Positions 1 through 9,590 of a stretch of DNA of 64,000 bases are shown here, one piece after another. A program made the translations under genes and the position numbers. Location of the stretch: the NCBI GenBank assembly GCA_001970955.1, contig MPUH01000169.1:27373-91372 (forward strand). Direction: 5' to 3'. The number at the start of each line of letters is the position of its first letter. Position 1 is the first letter of the stretch. Source of the stretch: Stentor coeruleus. Its lineage: Eukaryota; Ciliophora; Heterotrichea; Heterotrichida; Stentoridae. The notes below the pieces were generated by a model. It was not told the origin of the DNA, made no database searches, and saw only the letters and a program-made list of their open reading frames with translations.

Positions 1-197
1 AAACAACTCTTCCAGCAACAGAGACCCAAATAAACTCATTAGAATCCATAGAATATTCTAATAGCGAATGTGCAATTTGCCAAGACAGCATAACTAAAGG
101 TAAAAGAATGCCTTGTGGGCACGACTTCCACAGTCAATGTATAGCCAAATGGTTAAAAATGAAAAACTCCTGTCCAACTTGCAGGACTTCTATATAA
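1..197 (+). CDS. RING-H2 finger protein, 3' end (partial)
   Basis: The frame is open from base 3 to the TAA at 195-197, and the 5' part lies outside the window. The last ~43 codons form a RING-H2 (C3H2C3) finger: C-x2-C starting at base 69, the CGHDFHSQC core, a WLKMKNSC stretch and the final CPTC, followed only by RTSI. RING-H2 fingers recruit ubiquitin-loaded E2 enzymes, so this is probably the catalytic end of an E3 ubiquitin ligase. Many such ligases carry the finger at the C-terminus behind membrane segments, but none can be seen here. The stop lies 12 bases before the next ATG. The domain call is firm; the family and substrate are unknown. Confidence 0.85.
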   Translation, partial: TTLPATETQINSLESIEYSNSECAICQDSITKGKRMPCGHDFHSQCIAKWLKMKNSCPTCRTSI

Positions 198-209
198 ATA
201 ACTAATAAT

Positions 210-1067
210 ATGTCACAAGATTTATTTGAAATTAATAGAAACAATCTTAAGAAAATCTTTGAAGCCCATCAGAACCGAGGGAATATATTGTTCACAGATA
301 TCCTCAAGATATGCACGGCAACAAGGATTTTTCCAAACCTTTTAACCTCAAAAGATCTTCGCAAACTGATAATCCAAGTGACAAACGTAGCTTGTGGAGA
401 TGAGCTTTCTGCTAAACTTAGCTACGAAGAGATGGAAGAGTTTCTTAGAGAAGTGGCTAAACATTCATACCCATCACGTAGAGGGATGTTTGAGCAATTT
501 CATATGCTTTTTTTGCATATGCGTAATCCTTGCTATTTAAGATACAACATTATGCTTGAAACTGAAGATAAAAGCAAGAAACAAATTGAAATTATTAAGC
601 CGCAAATCAAACCCATCTCAGATATGTTTTTTAGACCTTCAAGTGAGCATAATTTGTTGTCATGTTCACCTTATAGATCACGGATGGTGCAGAAAAAAAC
701 GAGTAATTTGAATGCTTTAATCTCACCAAAGATCAACAATACGTTTGGGTTTTCTTTGAAACTTCATGATGAAAGCTCAAGGGATTCAAGTGCTCAACCT
801 TCACCTAAAGCTAGACACTCAGAAAGTATTTTGAAAGGACATGAAAATACGAAGACGGTAGATGAAATGGGGCAAAATGAAAATCCTGTGAAACAGATTG
901 CTGAGATTTTTAATAATTTTAAAGACAAAACCCAAGCAGTGCTTGGCGGGAAAAGGGCAGTTACGAAGAAGGATCTTGGTATTTTGATCAATACTCGCAG
1001 AAGGCAGACTGAAAAACAAATGAAGCTGAAGCTTTGTTTTAGTTTATGGAAGGAAAATAGTCGTTAA
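210..1067 (+). CDS. hypothetical protein with EF-hand-like N-terminal module
   Basis: A 285-codon frame starts at the first ATG and ends at TAA. Residues ~8-90 are helical and follow a pattern common in ciliate and flagellate proteins: a helix, then F(T)DILKIC...IFPNLLTSKDLRKLI, then LSYEEMEEFLREVAKHSY. This resembles a paired EF-hand-like module without an obvious intact calcium loop. Residues ~110-230 are polar and Ser/Lys-rich and look disordered. A basic C-terminus follows (TRRRQTEKQMKLKLCFSLW). There is no signal peptide or membrane segment. It lies 12 bases after the RING gene on the same strand. The function is not recognised and the EF-hand-like reading is only a fold impression. Confidence 0.7.
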   Translation: MSQDLFEINRNNLKKIFEAHQNRGNILFTDILKICTATRIFPNLLTSKDLRKLIIQVTNVACGDELSAKLSYEEMEEFLREVAKHSYPSRRGMFEQFHMLFLHMRNPCYLRYNIMLETEDKSKKQIEIIKPQIKPISDMFFRPSSEHNLLSCSPYRSRMVQKKTSNLNALISPKINNTFGFSLKLHDESSRDSSAQPSPKARHSESILKGHENTKTVDEMGQNENPVKQIAEIFNNFKDKTQAVLGGKRAVTKKDLGILINTRRRQTEKQMKLKLCFSLWKENSR

Positions 1068-1578
1068 TTTAAATAGTAGATAAAATTTTAGAAATAATCA
1101 AGAAATTTCAAATTAGAAAAGAGCTTTTGAGTGTAAATGATAGAAAAATTATTAGAATTAATGGAATAGCACTGATTGTTTAGAATATGATACTAATATT
1201 TGATCACAGGGATCGTGGAAGAAAATGCTGATTAGATTTTTGCTAAAGAAAGATGAAGTTTTAAATGTAATATTTTGAGAGATAAAGCAATATGAATAAA
1301 ATATTTTTTTTAGTTTAAAGTATAAAAATGAGAATAAATCAAATCCAACATTTAAATTCCCATAAAATAATCATTTCACTCATGATAAAAATAAAAAGAT
1401 TTTTCATAATTCCCACATACAATAATCATGCCATACAACTATTTTTTAATATCCAACTTTATCCGAAAATCTTATTCTATCATGCAAGTTGATAAAAAAA
1501 TCACTTCAAAAAATCATTCTAATATTTCCTACTATAATTTTTAATTTTTCATTTTATTCTAAGATAATCTGAATATCG
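1068..1578. other. spacer, AT-rich
   Basis: I see no open frame that reads convincingly. The last ~95 bases (from 1484) recur as 2412-2506 after the N at 2411, so they are the upstream region of the ataxin-2-like gene. Confidence 0.6.
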
Positions 1579-2410
1579 ATGGATCCTCTAAAAGCAGAAA
1601 ACACCAAAACACAACCAACAAAACTCATGAAGCAGCGAACCCTATGGGCCATGCTATCAACCATGTCTCGGCCTTGCAACTTAAAAAAATCTGACAACAC
1701 AGCCGAGTCTGGGGTAATCCACACTCTATGCAAAAAAGGGGCGATTCTTATCTCCAAAGCTGACTCCTTGTCAATCAAATCCATGATCCCATTTGACAAA
1801 ATAATATCTTTAGAATGCCCTAATGTCCAAAACACACATAAAAGTAAATTCCAGACTGACCAAGAAATATCAAAGCATTCAAGAATCCAAAAACGGCAAC
1901 TTCAGCAATGGCAAGGAGAAGAGCCATCATCTTTAACTTTTGACGTTAAAGACTATAAGGGATGGAACCAATTCGAAATCAATGCTGCAAAATTCGGAGT
2001 TTTCAGTACTTATGATGAAAATTTATATACAACGCAAGTCCCGCATATAAGTGAACTTACGGAAGAGCAGGTTTTGAGAGCAAAAATTGTTGAAAAGGAG
2101 ATCAATTGCTTTACACAAGAAAAAAATGAAGATGATGAAGATGAAGAAGCATTATTTGGAGCAGTTTTGGGAAGTGGAAGATATAATGGGATTAAGCAAG
2201 AGGTAAATAAAAATGTTAAGGTGAAAAGTGAAGAGAAAGAGAAGTATAAGAAATTTAGAAAAGGACTTGAAACGGGGAAAAAGGTTGAAGAAAAAGATGT
2301 AGTTGATGAAAGGGTTGAGAGCTTGAATTTGATGTAGATTTTTATGAGAAAATGTTAAGAAGAGTTTTCAAATATTTAAAGAAAGTATGAATCTTCAGGA
2401 AAAAGTTAGC
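1484..2410 (+). repeat. left copy of a ~0.93-kb contig-end duplication (N at 2411)
   Basis: Bases from 1484 match bases from 2412 at a constant offset of 928 up to about 2330/3258. The copies then differ over a short stretch, 13 bases (gtagatttttatg) in the left copy against 21 bases in the right, and re-align until the N at 2411. Flanking of a single N by the same sequence recurs at eight other places in the window, so an unmerged assembly overlap is the likely cause. Confidence 0.85.
1579..2337 (+). pseudogene. artefactual or variant truncated copy of the ataxin-2-like gene
   Basis: The first 250 codons are the same as those of the frame at 2507-3577. The local replacement at ~2331 changes the phase and creates ATG-TAG, which ends the frame after 252 codons. 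The replaced segment sits 70-80 bases from a contig end. Sequencing or assembly error is the first explanation and a genuine variant allele or locus is the second. Do not count it as a separate gene without checking. Confidence 0.7.
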
Positions 2411-2506
2411 NGCAAGTTGATAAAAAAATCACTTCAAAAAATCATTCTAATATTTCCTACTATAATTTTTAATTTTTCATTTTATTCTAAGATAATCTGA
2501 ATATCG

Positions 2507-3577
2507 ATGGATCCTCTAAAAGCAGAAAACACCAAAACACAACCAACAAAACTCATGAAGCAGCGAACCCTATGGGCCATGCTATCAACCATGTCTCGGC
2601 CTTGCAACTTAAAAAAATCTGACAACACAGCCGAGTCTGGGGTAATCCACACTCTATGCAAAAAAGGGGCGATTCTTATCTCCAAAGCTGACTCCTTGTC
2701 AATCAAATCCATGATCCCATTTGACAAAATAATATCTTTAGAATGCCCTAATGTCCAAAACACACATAAAAGTAAATTCCAGACTGACCAAGAAATATCA
2801 AAGCATTCAAGAATCCAAAAACGGCAACTTCAGCAATGGCAAGGAGAAGAGCCATCATCTTTAACTTTTGACGTTAAAGACTATAAGGGATGGAACCAAT
2901 TCGAAATCAATGCTGCAAAATTCGGAGTTTTCAGTACTTATGATGAAAATTTATATACAACGCAAGTCCCGCATATAAGTGAACTTACGGAAGAGCAGGT
3001 TTTGAGAGCAAAAATTGTTGAAAAGGAGATCAATTGCTTTACACAAGAAAAAAATGAAGATGATGAAGATGAAGAAGCATTATTTGGAGCAGTTTTGGGA
3101 AGTGGAAGATATAATGGGATTAAGCAAGAGGTAAATAAAAATGTTAAGGTGAAAAGTGAAGAGAAAGAGAAGTATAAGAAATTTAGAAAAGGACTTGAAA
3201 CGGGGAAAAAGGTTGAAGAAAAAGATGTAGTTGATGAAAGGGTTGAGAGCTTGAATTTGATACTTCCAAAAGTTGAAGTGACAGAAAATGTTAAGAAGAG
3301 TTTTCAAATATTTAAAGAAAGTATGAATCTTCAGGAAAAAGTTAGCCTTGATGATTTAAAAGAGTTTTCTAAAGAAATTAGTCCGAAAATCTCGTTCATG
3401 TNCCTTGATGATTTAAAAGAGTTTTCTAAAGAAATTAGTCCGAAAATCTCGTTCATGTCGAGGAAAAATAGTGAGGCTACAGAGAGTAAGCATGTTGTTG
3501 TGGAAGAAAAGATTGAAATTAGAAGTGTATTGGATCTTTATATTACAACTTGGATAAAATGCATTAAAAATAATTAG
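2507..3577 (+). CDS. ataxin-2/Pbp1-like protein (LSm + LsmAD)
   Basis: Residues ~129-180 match the LsmAD domain of ataxin-2: WNQFEINAAKFGV, then STYDENLYTT and a helix with ARAxxIxxEI-like spacing. Plant and animal ataxin-2 have W(D)QFExNxxxFGVxSTYDExLYTT at this place. Residues ~20-90 before it would be the LSm fold, ending FDKIISLECPNVQ. The rest is acidic and lysine-rich. Ataxin-2 proteins bind mRNA and act in translation control and stress granules. A 56-base duplication around the N at 3402 adds 19 spurious codons (including X), so the real protein is about 337 residues. No PAM2-like motif was recognised. The LsmAD call is good; orthology is likely but unproven. Confidence 0.75.
   Translation: MDPLKAENTKTQPTKLMKQRTLWAMLSTMSRPCNLKKSDNTAESGVIHTLCKKGAILISKADSLSIKSMIPFDKIISLECPNVQNTHKSKFQTDQEISKHSRIQKRQLQQWQGEEPSSLTFDVKDYKGWNQFEINAAKFGVFSTYDENLYTTQVPHISELTEEQVLRAKIVEKEINCFTQEKNEDDEDEEALFGAVLGSGRYNGIKQEVNKNVKVKSEEKEKYKKFRKGLETGKKVEEKDVVDERVESLNLILPKVEVTENVKKSFQIFKESMNLQEKVSLDDLKEFSKEISPKISFMXLDDLKEFSKEISPKISFMSRKNSEATESKHVVVEEKIEIRSVLDLYITTWIKCIKNN
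3346..3458 (+). repeat. 56-bp direct repeat around N at 3402
   Basis: Bases 3346-3401 and 3403-3458 are the same sequence on either side of one N. Repeat plus N is 57 bases, so the ataxin-2-like frame survives, but residues between the two LDDLKEFSKE copies are duplicated. Confidence 0.9.
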
Positions 3578-4177
3578 TTTTTAGTTTTATATATGGGATT
3601 TGATTGTGGTTTAAACTTTTATGATAGTGTCTGATGAATATTAAGAAATAAGTTATAATTAAACAATAAAGATAATATTTTATTTAGAAAAAGATTATGA
3701 TTTATAGATGAAAAACTAGTTCTAAGAATATGTGACAGCAAGTTTTTGAGTCATTGAAAAATGTGTTTTTTTTTATTTGGAATAATTTGCCAGAGAATTA
3801 TTGAGTATATCCAAAAAGATATTCATTGTCTTAGCGTTTTTTCTGAAAAGGTTATGCATTGAACTTTTAAGTTCTCTAAAGAAGCGGGAGGATGCAAATT
3901 AATTTAATTATCAATAAGAGTCAGGCTTTTTAAAAAGGAGCTTTGATATTTAGAGATGCCATCTGAATTACTAATCATATTAGCAAACCCACTTGAATGT
4001 AAATGATTATTAATCTTTGTATTATAAGTTTTTTGGAAATTGTTATAAATACCTAGAAACTAGGATTCATTTTATAGAGGGAATGAAATGCCTATTGACA
4101 TATATCACTAACTTTTTTTAATGATCTCTGATTTAATGCATATACTCAATAGGATTATACTACTTTTTAAGCCTAGT
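3578..4177. other. spacer, no supported gene
   Basis: One plus-strand frame (about 3750-4120) has no TGA but many TAA/TAG codons, at about the rate expected for AT-rich random sequence. I do not call a gene. Confidence 0.55.
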
Positions 4178-5327
4178 CTATCTATCATTCAAGCTTTTCA
4201 AAAGAACTTCCTTTATTAACCTCTCTTCTTCAGAATAATCAAAGTTATCTTTAGTAGATTCAGCAATGACTTGTTGAAGTATTTCATTATCAAATTCACT
4301 AAGGCTGCTACTTAGGTTATTAGGTATAGGTTGAGCATATTCATTAGGTATTCTTTGATATTCAATATTTTTTGATTCTTGTGGGAATCTATTATCTAAA
4401 AATTCATATGGGATTTCTTGCTCATAGTTTTCATTATAATTTTGATAATCTGGATAATCTTGATATTCATTTTTATAAGGTACTTTTGAATGTATTGCTG
4501 GACTAATCTGTTTTTTTTGTGGGGCTAATGAGCTTTTCTGTTTTGCAGGCTGGATTTCTTTGACAACCCTCTGTGCCTTTGTCCTAGAAATTTCTGGGTA
4601 CTCTTGAATACTAGGTGCTGATTTCTGTCCTGCATTCTCAGTTTGCTTTTTTTTCATAGAAATATTGAAATTCCCCTGTTTATTTTTATCTATAGCAAGC
4701 TTTTGATTACTTTTTGAGTTCTCAATTTTAACTTCTTTATTTCCTGACTGGAAATCCCTATTAATCGCTCTAGCTAGAGGGACATACCTTTTAACTTCCT
4801 CAGCTTTTGAATGTCTTGCATCTATTATTTCAGGTTTTTCAACTTGAGGCTTATTAACTTTTATTCTTTCAGCTTGGATTTCTTCATACAATTTTGCCTT
4901 TGGTTCTGTATAAGGCTTGCATGTATTCTTTAAACAATGCTGCTTATAAACATTTTTTTTAATATATTCACGGCACCTAAGGCATTGATCTGTACGGTTT
5001 CCACATTCAATATTATGAAATTTAAATTGATCTGCTGGGAATGAAGCTTCACAATATTCACAAATTATAGGTCTCTTAGGACAATCATGATCACTGAAAT
5101 ATTGTATTTCAATAGATTGCTGACATGTTTCACATTTTTTCTGTATATGAAATTCATTATTATGCTTTTCCAAGTCATATCGATTAAGTTTCTTCCCACA
5201 GGATTGACATTTGATTGTATTTCGCTCACAGTGGATTTTGTGAACTTGAATTGACTGGGCTGAGACTTCTTTGTCACTGATTTAGATATTACCAAATATC
5301 ACAGACTACAGTTTCTTGAGTTTCCAT
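4178..5327 (-). CDS. TRAF-type zinc-finger protein (TRAFD1/XAF1-like), two exons
   Basis: Exon 1 is 5327-5293 (ATG, 35 bases) and exon 2 is 5276-4178. Removing the 16-nt intron between them joins METQETVVCDI to CDKEVSAQ and restores a first C-x2-C finger. Without splicing the frame stops within the intron. Residues ~9-115 hold a run of CxxC...H...C/H units (CQSCGKKL, CETCQQSI, CEYCEASF, CLRCREYI), typical of the TRAF-type zinc fingers of TRAFD1 and XAF1. The middle is disordered. Two C-terminal helices (NEILQQVIAES and ERLIKEVLLKSLND) resemble ubiquitin-interacting motifs. The spliced protein is ~377 residues. A role in ubiquitin-linked signalling is inferred from the family. Confidence 0.82.
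5277..5292 (-). other. 16-nt spliceosomal intron
   Basis: On the minus strand it reads GTAATATCTAAATCAG: GT at the 5' end, AG at the 3' end, with an internal CTAA that could supply the branch adenosine. It contains an in-frame TAA. Its removal restores a zinc-finger cysteine and an ATG 11 codons upstream. Introns of 15-16 nt are a known hallmark of Stentor and related heterotrichs. Confidence 0.88.
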
Positions 5328-5597
5328 TTTATATTAGATTTTATTTTATATAAAAAGGCTAATTACTTTTTTAAATAGTATATAGTGGCAATTTTATTTA
5401 TAATATAAGGATTATTTTAGATAAGATAACTGATTATTAAAATTTGTAAATTTATAGATATTGGCAAAATGATATTTTTTATAATAATTTACTAAATAGA
5501 TATGATTATTTGTATAGAATTTACTATTAAGTATTTTTATAATTACTAATACACATTTAATTTTCGGATAAAGATTTCCTAACACACATTAATAAAT

Positions 5598-6305
5598 TTA
5601 AAAACTTTGTTTACACTCAGCAAAGCATCTCAAAAACATGTGCTTAGATATCAAGTTCATCTCTAACTTGATAACTTCATCTGCATTAGTTTTGTTAACA
5701 ACTCTCACATATAAAGCGCTCTTATTTCCATTCTGAACTTCTTTACAAAAGCACTCACTATTAATACTTTGACTAAGTATTAGCTCATTTTTATAATTTT
5801 CAATGATGAGATTTGCTGAAAATTGATCTTTGCATGTCACAATCTTGCAAAGCCCAGTTCCAGTTGTTCTACCTATTATAAAGCAGCAATCTGTAGAGAA
5901 TTTTGTTGTTATTTGCACTTTTTCTATACTGGATTCCAAAAAGCCTTTTAGTTTTTGTGATTCTTCCGCCTTATTGAAGTTTTGAATAATTTCTTTAAAA
6001 GGTTCGATATGAGAATATGGTACAAATTTCGAGAAACCAAAGGGATCTTTTGGCTTGGATTGTCCAAATGGCGTAAAGTCACTTGTGGAAGTGTTTAAGT
6101 TCACTGAGAGTAGAGCTAACTCTTGCTCAATGGATAACAGCTGTGCTTGGATCTTGAATTTCTGTTGTTGGCACTCAGATACATTCCGAGATGGCCTTCT
6201 AGCTCTGAATATTCTTCTTTGGTGGATTTCTTGTTTTGAACTAATAATATCTTCAGAATCTCCAACGATAGCAGTGCAAAAGTCATTTGCTTTTCTTTTC
6301 AGCAT
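5598..6305 (-). CDS. hypothetical protein, 235 aa
   Basis: The frame is complete from ATG at 6305 to TAA. The N-terminal ~80 residues are basic and polar (RRIFRARRPSR) with a short coiled-coil-like segment (QQKFKIQAQLLSIEQELALL). A Pro/Phe-rich linker follows (PFGQSKPKDPFGF). Residues ~125-235 form a mixed alpha/beta region with regular hydrophobic spacing and several cysteines (CCFIIGRTTGTGLCKIV, CFCKEVQ, FLRCFAECKQ), probably one folded domain. I recognise no family. It is transcribed divergently from transportin, with about 600 bases between them, part of which is a contig-end duplication. Confidence 0.65.
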   Translation of the reverse strand: MLKRKANDFCTAIVGDSEDIISSKQEIHQRRIFRARRPSRNVSECQQQKFKIQAQLLSIEQELALLSVNLNTSTSDFTPFGQSKPKDPFGFSKFVPYSHIEPFKEIIQNFNKAEESQKLKGFLESSIEKVQITTKFSTDCCFIIGRTTGTGLCKIVTCKDQFSANLIIENYKNELILSQSINSECFCKEVQNGNKSALYVRVVNKTNADEVIKLEMNLISKHMFLRCFAECKQSF

Positions 6306-6923
6306 TAATAATTTATGAATAAGTTAAAAGATGTAAGTTTATCTTAAAAACTTAAACTATCAATTATATCCTCTAAACTACAAAAAATCCCGAATCCTAA
6401 CTTTTCCACACCATATTTCACTCCTTTTTTCACTAAATATACCCTTTACCCAATTTTTTTAAGACATATTCAAAAACATAAACTTTCAAATAAAGTTAAG
6501 AACTCATAAAACTATTCTCTTAACCTAAAATCTAAGAACTAAACCTTTATAAAACCCTTCCATATAACCTTTAATTTTCATCCTTATATCAAAATCATCA
6601 TTAAAACTCATAAACTCACCATCCTTCTTCAATTAAAACCTCAAAACTCTTCTTAAAAGTCCTAAAATGTCCTTCTTCTCAATAACTATTTATCCTCTTT
6701 ACACAACCCATGATAATAAAAAATCCCTATTATAAAATGTGGCAAAGCGATAGCGNCTTAATTTTCATCCTTATATCAAAATCATCATTAAAACTCATAA
6801 ACTCACCATCCTTCTTCAATTAAAACCTCAAAACTCTTCTTACAAGTCTTAAAATGTCCTTCTTCTCAATAACTATTCATCCTCTTTACACAACCCATGA
6901 TAATAAAAAATCCCTATTATAAA
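6306..6923. other. spacer upstream of transportin, containing a contig-end duplication
   Basis: Bases ~6571-6755 recur as ~6758-6942 on either side of the N at 6756. The copies differ at about three positions (e.g. ttaaaagtcc against ttacaagtct, tatttatcc against tattcatcc), so they may be two haplotype or error-containing contig ends. Removing one copy leaves about 430 bases of real spacer. Confidence 0.75.
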
Positions 6924-9422
6924 ATGTGGCAAAGCGATAGCGGAATCCTAGCAGAAGTGACCAGCCTGATCTCTGACGCTGTGCTTGGTACCAACAACGC
7001 TCGTCAGCAAGAAATCGCTTCTCGTATCTCCCAACTTTCCCAGAACCCTGAGTTCTCCTGCTACCTTCTTCTAATCTTAACAACAGATTCCATCAATCTC
7101 ACAGTACGTTTGGCTTCAGGTCACACCCTAAAGTCAATCCTCGAGAAAAAACCTGATATTCCAATAGGAATTATCCAATACCTGCAAAATAAAATCCTTC
7201 ATGCATTAGCTGACCCACAAATCTCATCAGCAATATGTAGCATTGCTTCAACTTTATACATAATCCTCGAAGGCTGGCCTGAACTTTTCAGTTTTGTCGC
7301 AGCCAACATAAATCTAGTCAACTCTTTAAACGTTCTTTGTGTAGTTTTTGAAGACATAAGCACTTATAGTGCACTTGCTTATTTACTTAGTAGACCTGAG
7401 TATTCAGAAGTTCTAAAGACTATTATAATAAAACTATTAGAGCTAGCACAAAGTCAAAATCTTCTAGCATTTAAAGCTATGAATCAATTGTTGAAAATTA
7501 TGCCTACACCGCTAATGCCTTTAGTGAGTAAATATATGGATGTGCTGATTTCAGTTCCAGTTAATGATTATATAGCTGAAGGGATTTTCGCTTTGTCATG
7601 TGCGAGGAAAGATGTGGTTAAGAGGAATTTTAAAGAATGTGCAGAGATTATGATGAGGTATATGGCAAGTGAAAAAGGTGCTATTGGGTGTAATTTCTGG
7701 ATGGAGTTTATAAGGGAAAAAGACCTTCTCCAGCCTTATTTGGAACAATTACTGTTTACTGTGTTAGGGAACTTGAAGCTCACGGATGAGGATATAATGC
7801 AAATGATGCCTGAGAACGAGGATTTTAGGTTTGACAAAGAGGAAGGGGAAAAAAACTGGAGTAAAAGACGGGAAAGTGCAATATTGATGGATAACCTTGG
7901 GCAGAGGTTTGGTGGTATATGTTTTTTAATCCTCCAAAACGCCATTCAAAATCTACTCCTTGCTCAGGACTGGGTAAGTATAGAAAGTGGTCTTCTTGGT
8001 CTTGGCGCTTTAGCCCCCGGCTCAGGTGACACTTTATTACCATCTTTACCTATTTTCTTACCTTTTCTCTTGCAACAAACCCAACATCCTGAAAAACTTG
8101 TAGTAGCTATGGCTTTATGGACAACATCACGCTTTACTGACTATATAATAAGCACTACTGCTTTCCAAACTTATCTTGATGCAATTATGAAAGCAATGTC
8201 ACTTAGAGAAAGTATTGTTCAACAAGCTGCTTGTACATCTTTCTGCATACTTATCAGCCGTGGACCTGAAGACTTGCAACCTTATTTAGATTCAATATTA
8301 CAAATTTTCAGTCAATATCTTGGATTATATCATGGTAAAGCTCTGATTAATCTTTTAGATGCTATTAGTTCAGTCTCAGATGTTATGAGTGAGGCAATAC
8401 AAGATCAGAAATACATATCTTTGTTATTTGAACCAGTAATTGAACTTTGGAATAGAACTTCTAATGGAGAAAGGCTTATGTGGACTTTATGCGAAACTCT
8501 AAGCTCTATCATTTTATCTTTAGGCTCCTTAGTAGAAAGTTATTTCCAAAACCTACTTGGACGCTGCTGCCAGCTTGTTGAGATTGGCTTGTCTGAAGCA
8601 GAAAAACAATTTGCAATCAAAGCTTTAGAACTAGCTGGTGTGATTATAGAAAACTCCTCACAATTAGACTTAAGCCAGCTGTTACCTTTAATCCCTCCAT
8701 GCTTAGACCAAAGTGATGTTTCTTTAAGGCAGTATGCATCAGCTACCATTGGGGATATTGTGTCAAAAAGTTCTCCAAACTTTGAAAACTATATGGAAAA
8801 TATCATCCCCAAACTTTATCCATGCTTATGTGTCCTTGAAGGTCCTGAAGATATATCAAGTCTCTTTTCTTTAGCCTGCAACAATGCTGCGTGTGCTTTA
8901 GGGGAAATAGCCGTCCAATACCCGAAAGTTATTGAAAATAAAGTCCAAATAATTGCTGATAAGATCATTGAATGTGTTTGTAAAATAGCTGCACCTCTTG
9001 CTTATAATGCCCAAGGTAATAACCAAGATTTTTCTAAAGGGACACATTTACCTCAGGTTAGAGCTAATTTATTATGTGCTGTTGGAAAACTTGGTATGGC
9101 TAATTCGAGTGCTTTAGGACAAAGGATTACTTCAGTTCTTTATATTTGGTGTGAAGCTATGGAGTTTACTGTTGATCCAAGAGATAAATATTGGTCACTT
9201 AAAGGGCTTTTAAGAGCATTGGCGTGCAATCTTGGAGCTTTGGATAATACGTTCCAGTATTTTGCTAAAGCTCTTGTGGATTATAAGGATATGCCTGATG
9301 ATCTTAGAGGCGAGACTTGTGCACTTTTAGCTCAGGTTAAAGGCTTTGCAGGTGAAGGCTGGGAAAAATACGTTGGCTTGCTGCCGTTTAGACAAGAACT
9401 TCAGGCTAAGTTCCAAGTGTAA
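6924..9422 (+). CDS. transportin (karyopherin beta-2) nuclear import receptor
   Basis: About 832 residues from MWQSDSGILAEV. This start is preferred to the ATG at 6897 because it sits in the local tataaaATG context and because transportins begin with a Trp followed by a short HEAT helix. HEAT-repeat pattern is visible throughout: paired amphipathic helices, NPEFSCYLLLIL in the first repeats, an acidic loop (MMPENEDFRFDKEEGE) in the middle followed by WSKRRESA, and GLLPFRQELQAKFQV at the end. Karyopherin beta-2 carries PY-NLS cargoes through nuclear pores under Ran control. The length is close to the usual ~850-890. The importin-beta superfamily is certain; the transportin subtype is very likely. 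Confidence 0.88.
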   Translation: MWQSDSGILAEVTSLISDAVLGTNNARQQEIASRISQLSQNPEFSCYLLLILTTDSINLTVRLASGHTLKSILEKKPDIPIGIIQYLQNKILHALADPQISSAICSIASTLYIILEGWPELFSFVAANINLVNSLNVLCVVFEDISTYSALAYLLSRPEYSEVLKTIIIKLLELAQSQNLLAFKAMNQLLKIMPTPLMPLVSKYMDVLISVPVNDYIAEGIFALSCARKDVVKRNFKECAEIMMRYMASEKGAIGCNFWMEFIREKDLLQPYLEQLLFTVLGNLKLTDEDIMQMMPENEDFRFDKEEGEKNWSKRRESAILMDNLGQRFGGICFLILQNAIQNLLLAQDWVSIESGLLGLGALAPGSGDTLLPSLPIFLPFLLQQTQHPEKLVVAMALWTTSRFTDYIISTTAFQTYLDAIMKAMSLRESIVQQAACTSFCILISRGPEDLQPYLDSILQIFSQYLGLYHGKALINLLDAISSVSDVMSEAIQDQKYISLLFEPVIELWNRTSNGERLMWTLCETLSSIILSLGSLVESYFQNLLGRCCQLVEIGLSEAEKQFAIKALELAGVIIENSSQLDLSQLLPLIPPCLDQSDVSLRQYASATIGDIVSKSSPNFENYMENIIPKLYPCLCVLEGPEDISSLFSLACNNAACALGEIAVQYPKVIENKVQIIADKIIECVCKIAAPLAYNAQGNNQDFSKGTHLPQVRANLLCAVGKLGMANSSALGQRITSVLYIWCEAMEFTVDPRDKYWSLKGLLRALACNLGALDNTFQYFAKALVDYKDMPDDLRGETCALLAQVKGFAGEGWEKYVGLLPFRQELQAKFQV

Positions 9423-9590
9423 AGACTTTTGAGTGAATTTATTAAGCTTAGTAGATAGACTTAAGTTTTATAATGATGTTTTGGTAGTTTATATGATGAT
9501 ATATCAAGAGCCGATTTTATTCTGAGCATTAACTTTGCAATCTACTGTTTTTTTTATACCATTTATTTCAATTAAGGTTATAAGACTATA

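Noticed and set aside
1579-3577. Real tandem duplication of the ataxin-2-like gene.
   Set aside because: Copies are joined by an N, include the same upstream DNA, and follow the pattern of the other N-joints, so assembly overlap is preferred.
3750-4130. A plus-strand frame without TGA that reads as a protein if TAA/TAG are Gln.
   Set aside because: TAA/TAG occur about once per 14-15 codons, the rate expected by chance for this base composition, and conserved genes here use TAA/TAG as stops.
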